From assembly GCF_913055755.1 (NCBI RefSeq), contig NZ_CAJXKH010000014.1, positions 1-49,181 of the forward strand: a stretch of DNA of 49,181 nt. Direction: 5' to 3'. Made by a program: the position numbers and the translations under genes. The DNA is from an uncultured Microbulbifer sp. (GTDB lineage Bacteria > Pseudomonadota > Gammaproteobacteria > Pseudomonadales > Cellvibrionaceae). The notes beneath the pieces were generated by a model. That model searched no databases. It saw only the letters and a program-made list of their open reading frames with translations, and had not been told where the DNA came from. Positions 17,747-25,126 of the stretch are shown here, in pieces. Positions within the stretch are counted from its first letter, which is position 1. Each line of letters opens with the position of its first letter.

Positions 17747-18522
17747 CCGACTCCCACGACTCCCCCGAATACCTGCGCAAACGCGCTTTTTTTGACAGTC
17801 TGCTGACGATTTATGGGCGCAAGCCGGTACTGGAAGCACTGGAGGATGCGAGCCTACCGGTGCACAAACTGCATCTCGCCGACAGCAACCGCAAAGACCA
17901 GCTGATCAGCCGCATCGAATCCCTCGCCGCCGAGCGCGGAATAGAAGTTGCCTACTGCGATCGCAAGGCCCTGTCGCGCATTTCAAAAAACGCGCGCCAG
18001 GACCAGGGTGTCGCCCTGGACCTGGCCCTGCCCCACTACGGCAACGCGGAAAGTTTTCTGCAACAACCGCCCGCCGCCAATTTCCAACTGCTGGCCCTGG
18101 ACGGCATTACCAACCCGCAGAACCTGGGCATGATCATCCGGTCTGCCTGCGCCGGCGGTATCGACGGCATCATCCTGCCACGCAAGGGCTGCGCGCAGAT
18201 TGATCCACTGGTGATCAAGGCCAGCGTCGGTACCCTGTTCCGCACCCGGATACTGCGCTGCGACAGGCTGGCCCCGGTACTGGAGAAATTCGCTGCCAGT
18301 GGCGCCCAGGTCAGCGCGCTTTCATCACACGCCAGTGACACTCTGCGCGACATCGATGACAGCCAGGCGCATATCTTTGTTCTCGGCAATGAAACCCAGG
18401 GCGTCAGTGACGAGGTAACCCGGGCCTGTACTCACCGCCTGCGCATTCCCATGCAGAACGACGTCGAGAGCCTGAACGTGGCGGTGACCGCAGCCCTGAT
18501 CTGTTTTCGCAACCAGCTCTAG
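17743..18522 (+). CDS. SpoU/TrmH-family RNA 2'-O-methyltransferase
   Basis: A 259-residue SPOUT methyltransferase. An N-terminal substrate-binding region starts at LLTIYGRKPVLEAL. The knotted catalytic domain follows with the three family motifs: ITNPQNLGMIIRSA (motif 1, conserved Asn and Arg), FVLGNETQGVS (motif 2, SAM-binding) and IPMQNDVESLNVAVTAAL (motif 3). Such enzymes methylate a ribose 2'-OH in rRNA or tRNA; RlmB-like is closest in layout, but the target base cannot be told. Start GTG 17743 overlaps the previous stop. Last gene of the ppi-pdxJ-DUF2520-trmH unit. Confidence 0.87.
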   Translation: MTDSHDSPEYLRKRAFFDSLLTIYGRKPVLEALEDASLPVHKLHLADSNRKDQLISRIESLAAERGIEVAYCDRKALSRISKNARQDQGVALDLALPHYGNAESFLQQPPAANFQLLALDGITNPQNLGMIIRSACAGGIDGIILPRKGCAQIDPLVIKASVGTLFRTRILRCDRLAPVLEKFAASGAQVSALSSHASDTLRDIDDSQAHIFVLGNETQGVSDEVTRACTHRLRIPMQNDVESLNVAVTAALICFRNQL

Positions 18523-18602
18523 CTTTTCCCGCCGCCGGCAGTCCCGCACGAAAGCCTCCGCTACTCAATTGCAACTGCCGAAATTCCCCCCGATCGCCGC
18601 AC

Positions 18603-18622
18603 TTGGTGCCAATTAGCGCCAA
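18603..18622. promoter_or_regulatory. Dyad upstream of the ompA-like gene
   Basis: TTGGTGC (18603-18609) faces GCGCCAA (18616-18622) across six bases, one mismatch in seven. A TATAAA at 18699-18704 may be the -10. The dyad could be an operator; no known regulator is assigned. Confidence 0.35.
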
Positions 18623-18790
18623 TAATTCGCGCGTCAGCTGGAAAAGTCGCGAAGATCAACTAAACAGTACCCAGTAACGTTTCTTTCTAACTAGTCACTA
18701 TAAATTTGCCGAGCGTATCGCCCTATTGAGAATAAAGTTCCCGTTGGGGATGACTTTCGGGCGGAAACAATAAAGCCAAGGATGCCATCT

Positions 18791-19891
18791 ATGCGACTGA
18801 CCAAATCTCTGGGGGTTACCCTCCTTGCAACCCTCGCCACCAGCAGCCAGGTGATTGCACAGGAAGACCGCCATGTCGACGTCATGCCCTTCCTGACCCG
18901 GGTTGACGAGGACCGCGGCACCGAGCGCCAGGCCTGGGGGCTACGCGGCGCCTACGGCTGGGGCTGGGGCGGCAACTGGTTCTCCGAGGTTCAACTGTTC
19001 GGGACCCAGCTGGAAAGCGGAGACTATCTCGATTTCACCTTCCCGGTTACGGATGTGGATCCCTCTTTCATCCCCCCCAGTGGCGATACCGAACTGTCCG
19101 GCCTCGGCTTTGACATGGTGTACAGTTTTAGCGGCCGCAACGGCTACTCCCCCTATCTGCTGGGCGGCGTCGGCGTGTCCAATAACAATTACACGGATAG
19201 CTCCTATTTCGCCGGGGAAGACGACACCAACGCCTTTGTGAACCTTGCCGCGGGCATCACCAGTGGTGGAATAGGCCCACACGGACTGAAAGTACGCGCC
19301 GAAATCCGCTACCTGCGCGACTACTTCGCCGATGACATGGACGACTGGCAATTCGGCATAGGCCTCAGTATCCCCCTGAGCTGCCCGCCAGTGGCGACCC
19401 CCGTGTACGCCGAACCGCCGAAAGAACCCGTCGACGAACAGCCCGAAATCATCAATACCGACAGCGATGGCGACGGCGTACTCGACCGCAATGACCGCTG
19501 CCCGGATACCCTGCCCGGCGCCGAAGTGGATGAGAACGGCTGCGTGGTGGCGGAGCAGACCATCACCCTGGAAAACATCCAGTTTGAATTCAATTCCGCC
19601 AAACTGACGCCGGCGGCAGAAATGTCACTGAACCGGGTGGTGCAGTCCCTGCGCAGCCAGCCCGACAGTCAGGTAGAGGTTGCCGGCCATACCGACAGCC
19701 AGGGTAACGACGCCTACAACATGCGCCTGTCCCGCCAGCGCGCCGAGTCGGTCCGCAGCTATCTGGTGCGCGGCGGTATTGACGCGAACCGCATCAGCGC
19801 ACGGGGCTATGGCGAGACCCAACCGGTGGCCAGCAATGCAACAGACGCCGGCCGCGCACAGAACCGTCGGGTCGAAATGCGCTTTCGCTGA
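18791..19891 (+). CDS. ompA: OmpA-family outer-membrane protein
   Basis: A 366-residue outer-membrane protein. It has a signal peptide cleaved near residue 23 (VIA/QED) and an N-terminal beta-barrel (about 25-205) rich in alternating aromatic strands (GWGGNWFSEVQLFG, FDMVYSFSGRNGYSPYLLGGVG). A Ca-binding thrombospondin type 3-like linker follows (DSDGDGVLDRNDRCPD, near 224-240). The C-terminal peptidoglycan-binding OmpA domain has IQFEFNSAKL, VAGHTDSQG, LSRQRAESVRSYL and GRAQNRRVEM. It ties the outer membrane to the wall. ATG 18791 has AAGGA eight bases upstream and is preferred over ATG 18782. Monocistronic, ended by a strong terminator. Confidence 0.92.
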   Translation: MRLTKSLGVTLLATLATSSQVIAQEDRHVDVMPFLTRVDEDRGTERQAWGLRGAYGWGWGGNWFSEVQLFGTQLESGDYLDFTFPVTDVDPSFIPPSGDTELSGLGFDMVYSFSGRNGYSPYLLGGVGVSNNNYTDSSYFAGEDDTNAFVNLAAGITSGGIGPHGLKVRAEIRYLRDYFADDMDDWQFGIGLSIPLSCPPVATPVYAEPPKEPVDEQPEIINTDSDGDGVLDRNDRCPDTLPGAEVDENGCVVAEQTITLENIQFEFNSAKLTPAAEMSLNRVVQSLRSQPDSQVEVAGHTDSQGNDAYNMRLSRQRAESVRSYLVRGGIDANRISARGYGETQPVASNATDAGRAQNRRVEMRFR

Positions 19892-19925
19892 TTCATTTCG
19901 CCGGTCTCACCTCCCCGAGTAGCAC

Positions 19926-19952
19926 AAAACCCGGCTTTTGCCGGGTTTTTTT
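19926..19952. terminator. Rho-independent terminator after ompA
   Basis: AAAACCCGGC pairs with GCCGGGTTTT around a TTTT loop and continues into a T-run. Confidence 0.92.
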
Positions 19953-20472
19953 ATTCACAATCCACAGAAACTGTGGATATGTCTGTGAGCAACCAACGGG
20001 AAAACGCCGCCAGCCCCCATGTTTCCGTTGTAACCTTATTGTGAAGAAAATTTAACCAATATCGCTTTTTCTTTTAAAATCAATATGTTACAAACAAATC
20101 CAAATCGGTATTGACAAATATCGACGCTAACTGCAGGCAGTAAAATAATCTTTGCCGGCTGTGGAAAGCTTTTTAAGATAGCCCTTTCGAGCCATTGATT
20201 TTCACGAAAAAAGGGGAAATTCCCGCGACAGACTTCAGTACGCACCATACGAGTGCACAAATGGGCAATAACTACCGGTGGCATCTACCGCGCCGGGACG
20301 AGTTTTCACGGGGTAAACCGCAGCGGCTACATGGGGCTGCCCAAGGAAATCCCCAGTCGCGGAATCCGAGTGGTCATACAGACCTCCGAGAGCTCTGGTA
20401 TAGTCTGTCTTTTTTCCAGAAGCCCGAATACCGGTGATTATTGCGAACAACGAATAATGAAGAGCACAACCG
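19953..20472. other. AT-rich intergenic region with DnaA-box-like sites
   Basis: About 520 bases without a credible gene; frames at 20195 and 20253 have no ribosome site and unprotein-like composition. TTATTCACA (19951-19959) matches the DnaA-box consensus, and TGTGGATAT (19972-19980) and TGTGAAGAA (20040-20048) are one-mismatch sites in reverse. A perfect dyad TCCACAG/CTGTGGA spans 19961-19977. An AT-rich stretch follows (20040-20160). The leader of the adenylate cyclase gene must lie in its right part. Confidence 0.5.
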
Positions 20473-21993
20473 TTGATCACTAAGACCAAAGCCAAATTGC
20501 GGCACATCGCTAACGGTCTACATAGGCGCCTTGCCCGGTTGTTGCCCCGCCATATCCCAATTGCATTCAAATTGGCGCTGGTCATGACCCTGTTGCTGGT
20601 ACTGGGGATGGCCAGTCTGGGGCTGTTTATCAGCGACAACCAGAACCGCCTGATGCGCACGCAACTGCACGACTTCGGCAACACCATGGCCCGACAACTG
20701 GCGAAACTGGCCAGTGAGCCGATTCTGTCGGAAAACAGCCTGAATCTGCGCATGCTAACCACCAACCTGGGGCAGGACGAGAAAATCCTCGGTGCGGGTA
20801 TTTACGCGCACAACGGCGAATTGCTATCGGCCACCGGTATCCAGCCTGGCCCAGCGGAGCGGGCATTTGTATCGCCCGGGGTGACAGCCCGGCCCTGGTT
20901 CCGGCATACCGCCGGTGGATCTTCGGAGCGCTTGATCAGCTTTGTCGCCCCGGCCTACTATCAGGATGTCCGGGTCGGCTCCGTGGTGGTGACCCTCTCC
21001 GCTTCGCAGATGGACCAGGCCGCGATCAGTGCGCGCGATGCCATTATCTACGCCACCCTCGCCATGACCATCCTGGCATCCCTGCTGGCCTACTGGCTGA
21101 GCCGGCGCCTGTCGCTTCCCATCCACCATTTGATGGAAGCGACCCGGGCCATCGACCGCGGCGACCTGGCGACCCGCATCGAGCAGCGGCGCAATGACGA
21201 AATCGGCTTCTTATTTGAGGGCTTCAACAATATGGCGGCGGGATTGCTGAAGAAATCCCAGGTCGAGCAGGTATTTTCACGCTACGTGTCGAAGAACGTT
21301 GCCGACAAGGTACTGGCCAATCTGGACGAGGTCCGTTTGGTTGACCGGCCGATCGAGGCGACGGTGTTGTTCGCCGATATCACCGGTTTTACCGCGATGT
21401 CGGAAAAGCTGCAGCCGAGCCAGGTTTCCGAACTGTTAAATGAATATTTCTCTTATATTTCCCGCGCCTGTTCCCTGTACGGCGGGGTCGTCGACAAATT
21501 TATCGGCGACTGTGCAATGCTGGCATTCGGCGTACTGGAAGACGACACCGATCACGCCTTCAACGCGGTCAGCTGTGCGGTATTGATTCAGCAACTGGCG
21601 GCGCAGTTAAACGAGCAGCGCCGCGCCGACGGCCGCCCCGAAGTGCACTTCCGTATTGGCATCAACTGCGGCGCCATGTTGGCCGGTAACCTGGGCTCCG
21701 ACGAGCGCATGGAATACACCGTGGTCGGTGACGCCGTCAATCTGGCATCTCGCTTGTGCAGCGAAGCCCGGCCGGATCAAATCATTATCCGCAAACAGCT
21801 GTTTACCATGTTGCAACCCCGCATTGTTGCCAAGGCCGAGCAAACCCTGCCGATTCGCGGCAAGTCCACCCCCGTGGGTATCTATTCTGTGCAGAACATC
21901 CATGACAAAGATCAAGCACTGTTGCAGGCCAACCTGCACAAAGTGCTGAATAGCAACGCCGACCAGCGGCGGCGGGCGGTCGGCGATGCGTGA
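20473..21993 (+). CDS. Membrane-bound class III adenylate cyclase with HAMP domain
   Basis: A 506-residue inner-membrane nucleotide cyclase. It has a basic N-terminus, membrane helix 1 (about 31-53), a periplasmic sensor region (54-188), helix 2 (about 190-211), HAMP (212-265) and a catalytic domain (285-480). The metal aspartates are D302 in FADITGFT and D346 in FIGDCAML. K342 and T416 (EYTVVGD) are the purine-specifying pair of class IIIb adenylate cyclases, so cAMP is the likely product. GVLEDDTDHAFNAV and NLASRL are further family marks. The start is a TTG with only a weak GAAGAG upstream, but no better start precedes helix 1. The 3' end overlaps a TPR lipoprotein gene by 8 bases. Confidence 0.88.
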   Translation: MITKTKAKLRHIANGLHRRLARLLPRHIPIAFKLALVMTLLLVLGMASLGLFISDNQNRLMRTQLHDFGNTMARQLAKLASEPILSENSLNLRMLTTNLGQDEKILGAGIYAHNGELLSATGIQPGPAERAFVSPGVTARPWFRHTAGGSSERLISFVAPAYYQDVRVGSVVVTLSASQMDQAAISARDAIIYATLAMTILASLLAYWLSRRLSLPIHHLMEATRAIDRGDLATRIEQRRNDEIGFLFEGFNNMAAGLLKKSQVEQVFSRYVSKNVADKVLANLDEVRLVDRPIEATVLFADITGFTAMSEKLQPSQVSELLNEYFSYISRACSLYGGVVDKFIGDCAMLAFGVLEDDTDHAFNAVSCAVLIQQLAAQLNEQRRADGRPEVHFRIGINCGAMLAGNLGSDERMEYTVVGDAVNLASRLCSEARPDQIIIRKQLFTMLQPRIVAKAEQTLPIRGKSTPVGIYSVQNIHDKDQALLQANLHKVLNSNADQRRRAVGDA

Positions 21994-23077
21994 TCGCTGG
22001 TTTGTATTTGCGTGGTTTTTGCTGTTGCCGCTGCTGCCGGCGTGTAGCCTGGTCCCGCTGCAACAGCAGACGCTGGAGGGATTTCCACCGGATACCGTGC
22101 AACGAGTACGCCAGCAATCCGCAGAACTCGAACAGTTGCAGAAACGGGAGGTCGCGACACCAGCGCAGTACCAACAAATCAGGCAATTGCGCAGCAGCGT
22201 CCAGCAATTCGAGCGGGATGTCATCCACACCGCGAGCGGCATGGAGCGACAGGACAACTGGCACGGAGCCGAGCAGCTTTTGCAGGGCGCCACGCGGGTA
22301 TTGCCAGACAGCCAGGTACTGGCCAGTGCACACAATAACTTCGCCGAGCGGCGCCAACTGCGAGAAGAGCGGGTGCGCATGGAGCTGGCAATCCATCGCG
22401 GCGAACAGTTGCTGAAAGATGCCGGTGCCTACGAGCACCTGCGGCAACTTCAGGGCCCCGATCCGCTGACCTGGCTGGAACTGAAAAACTATCAGCGCGA
22501 ATGTCGAGAGTCCGCTCAATCACTGCAGCAGCATGCGCAGCGGGCGCTGGAACGGAAAGACTATGCACTGGCCCAACACGGCCTGAAGATTGCGCAGCGC
22601 CTGTATGGCGATGACTTGCAGCAAGATACCGATCTGCGCGACTCACTCCAGCGGAACCTGACCCTCGCCAATCGCCAGCTCCGCCCGGCGAAGCCGCGGC
22701 CGGCCGGCACCTCACATAGGGATGACAGGGCGCCTGTTGCGGAATTGCAGCAGGCACTGGATGCGGGGGACCTCCCCAGTGCGCGGCAACACCTGGACCA
22801 ACTGCGACAGCAGTCACCCCAGGACCCGCGACTACTGTCCCTGCAGTCGCAGTTTCAGACACAGGTCAGCAACCGGGTTGATGGCGCAATCAAACGGGGC
22901 AATGACCTATACAGCCAGGGAGAAATCGAGCAGGCCCTTGAAGTCTGGCTCGAAGCCAGAACTCTGGACCCGGACAATGTCGAGCTGCTGGCCAACATCG
23001 CCCGCGCGGAAAAAGTGCTGGAGAACCTGCGGGCGCTGTCTCCCCCCCTCCCGGACGAGCTCAACGCTCACCCGTGA
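21986..23077 (+). CDS. TPR-like lipoprotein coupled to adenylate cyclase
   Basis: A 363-residue helical lipoprotein. The lipobox LLPAC puts the lipidated Cys at residue 20, and Ser at +2 predicts outer-membrane sorting by the E. coli rule. The rest is Gln- and Arg-rich helix, with a clear tetratricopeptide unit near the C-terminus (GNDLYSQGEIEQALEVWLEARTLDPDN..., about residues 305-340) and weaker repeat-like helices before it. It starts inside the cyclase gene, so the two are translationally coupled. A periplasmic partner that modulates the cyclase sensor region is a reasonable inference; no direct homologue is recognised. Confidence 0.75.
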   Translation: MRDRWFVFAWFLLLPLLPACSLVPLQQQTLEGFPPDTVQRVRQQSAELEQLQKREVATPAQYQQIRQLRSSVQQFERDVIHTASGMERQDNWHGAEQLLQGATRVLPDSQVLASAHNNFAERRQLREERVRMELAIHRGEQLLKDAGAYEHLRQLQGPDPLTWLELKNYQRECRESAQSLQQHAQRALERKDYALAQHGLKIAQRLYGDDLQQDTDLRDSLQRNLTLANRQLRPAKPRPAGTSHRDDRAPVAELQQALDAGDLPSARQHLDQLRQQSPQDPRLLSLQSQFQTQVSNRVDGAIKRGNDLYSQGEIEQALEVWLEARTLDPDNVELLANIARAEKVLENLRALSPPLPDELNAHP

Positions 23078-23087
23078 GCTGACCATA

Positions 23088-24875
23088 TCAATCGACCCGT
23101 CTAACGGATATTTTTTTAACCTCGTATTGGGAAAAACGGGTACTGTCGGAATCCAGTTGAAGTTGATAGCCAAAGGAACCGGTACTGGTTAAATCCTCAA
23201 TCTTCCATGTCTTTTGATAAAATTCCGTACTCGCTATCGAGTTCCAACCCGAATTCGAGTTCTCTCCAGCGGCAACTTTTGCCGGCGAATAGGCATCAAC
23301 CTTGAGGTTAAACCCCGGGGTACTTGACGCACTTTTCTTGGCTCTAAGCTCGATGACCAGTTCTACATTTTCCCTGAAGTGGGTAAAAAAACTGGGATCA
23401 ATAACCATCGCCAATGCCTGCTGCCGGGATAAATCAAAAAACTGCTCTCCGTTTGCGGTTGCGATTCTCGATTCACCCAGAATCCGGATGCCATTTTCCA
23501 CCCCGGGACTAATTGAAACCTCATCGACCAGACCAAAATCTGTATCGTGTGATAGCAGTATCTTCGAACGATTGCCGAGGGCGGTCTTAACGCGATCATA
23601 AATTTCGGTATTTGAAAGCGGATATGCAGCCACTACCGGGTTGTTACCGACCGCGATACTTCGCCCCCTGAGGCCTTCTGATTTGTTCGTTACCAGATCA
23701 ATAACCTTGACATCGACATCGCCAGATTCAAGCGCAAAGTTCGCCTCACTGTCCGCCCAACTAATGCATATGACCTCGTCATTTTTTCTGAAGTAATGTT
23801 GCAACACCCCCGTCGCGGGGCGGGTCCAACCCAGGTAAACCGGGCTATCGCCCAACAACCGCACCAGATTTCCAAAAGCAAACAACGCCTTTCTGGGATT
23901 GTTCCCATTGATCATCAACCCCAACTTCAGGCCTTCAGCATCGAGCGGTTCAAACCAGTAAACCTTTTCAACCCCCTGGGCAATAGACATCGTCATTGCC
24001 TTGACCAGCGCAGCCGCCTGATCAATCTGCGCAGCATCCGCACTCAAGTTCGAATCCAGCCCTATGCCCACTTCCGTAAACCGAACCGGGACGGATACTT
24101 TTCCCGGGTTGAGAGACGCCAGCATTTTGCGTACCTCACCGACGATATTCATATAAAGAACATCGTGCCCCGACTTGACCAGATTCAGGACTTCGTAAGG
24201 ATGCAGAGTAACGAAGTCGAATTTGTCCCGCGCCCCGGACTCAATCGTCCGGGCCATGTAGTTCAGATGGGTACTCTTTGCCGCCAGGCCTACCTGCAAC
24301 CCGGGATCAACGGACTTTATGACATCGTAAGCTCTCGCCACTACCGCAGCGTACGACGCAGGATTTTTATCATTCGTAAAATTTGGCGGCTCGTTCCAGA
24401 CCTCCCAGTGAGTAACGTAGGGAAAGGTGTCGAGTGTCGCTCTGATGTAGTCTTCCCAACCGGACAGATCGTCAGAGGGCACACTGCCCGGAGACGTTGC
24501 GCTGCTCCACTGCAAAATTCCGGTTAACTCGAAGCCCGTCGTGTTAAGACTTTCAGCCAATGCGGGCTGATCCACCCGAAAACCGCGAACATTCGCAATG
24601 CGCAAGTCATAGATAGAATCCTTCCAGACACTGACGTTCCACGCGCTGGTATGGGAGGGAGCCACTCCCCACGGCGACGAGCCTGCGTATTGCGAACTTT
24701 CGGGCAAACCCAGACTGTTCAGGTCTCGCCCGGTACTGGATTCCGCCCCGACATAGCATGCGCTCAGGATCACCGGCGCGAGCAGGATCTTCACTGCGAC
24801 TCTTGAAGTGAGTGCTTTCAAGTAGTTGTTAAAGTAGCTCTGCATTTCCACGGTCTTGTATCTGACAGGTTTCAT
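23088..24875 (-). CDS. Clan GH-A glycoside hydrolase lipoprotein (GH39-like)
   Basis: A 595-residue exported glycosidase. A hydrophobic segment ends in the lipobox ILSAC (C40; Tyr at +2). The TIM-barrel part (about 65-360) has the clan GH-A signature: WNEPP on strand 4 (acid/base E162), FVTLHPYEV on strand 6 (H225) and VRFTEVG on strand 7 (nucleophile E268). The C-terminal 200 residues look like beta-sandwich modules. GH39 or a related family is the best guess; the sugar substrate is unknown. Codon use and base composition look more AT-rich than neighbouring genes, and no sugar transport or regulator gene adjoins. The start may be Met11 (24845). It converges on the TPR lipoprotein gene with a 10-base gap. 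Confidence 0.72.
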   Translation of the reverse strand: MKPVRYKTVEMQSYFNNYLKALTSRVAVKILLAPVILSACYVGAESSTGRDLNSLGLPESSQYAGSSPWGVAPSHTSAWNVSVWKDSIYDLRIANVRGFRVDQPALAESLNTTGFELTGILQWSSATSPGSVPSDDLSGWEDYIRATLDTFPYVTHWEVWNEPPNFTNDKNPASYAAVVARAYDVIKSVDPGLQVGLAAKSTHLNYMARTIESGARDKFDFVTLHPYEVLNLVKSGHDVLYMNIVGEVRKMLASLNPGKVSVPVRFTEVGIGLDSNLSADAAQIDQAAALVKAMTMSIAQGVEKVYWFEPLDAEGLKLGLMINGNNPRKALFAFGNLVRLLGDSPVYLGWTRPATGVLQHYFRKNDEVICISWADSEANFALESGDVDVKVIDLVTNKSEGLRGRSIAVGNNPVVAAYPLSNTEIYDRVKTALGNRSKILLSHDTDFGLVDEVSISPGVENGIRILGESRIATANGEQFFDLSRQQALAMVIDPSFFTHFRENVELVIELRAKKSASSTPGFNLKVDAYSPAKVAAGENSNSGWNSIASTEFYQKTWKIEDLTSTGSFGYQLQLDSDSTRFSQYEVKKISVRRVD

Positions 24876-25126
24876 CGGTACGAAATAAATGAGATGACTG
24901 AAGTGACTATCGGCCGGCCGGTATCAGCTCAGCGTAAAAAACTGGCGGCATAATCACCGCAAAATGTGTACTTGCGTCTCAAAAACAGGCGCTGCGGACC
25001 ACGGTGTGCTATAAATTTACGCCAGAAAGGAAAGGAACAGGGAAGTTTCCGACGCGCGCTCGCCGCACGCCTGTCACCTGAAGTTAGCCAAATAACAACG
25101 ATAGCTGGGCTACAGGAGCATGTGTA

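Noticed and set aside
20111..20146. TTGACA followed by TAAAAT as a promoter
   Set aside because: The spacing between the two hexamers is about 24 bases, too long for a normal promoter.
20195..20483. Two small frames before the adenylate cyclase gene
   Set aside because: No ribosome site, no plausible protein composition and they lie in an AT-rich leader region.
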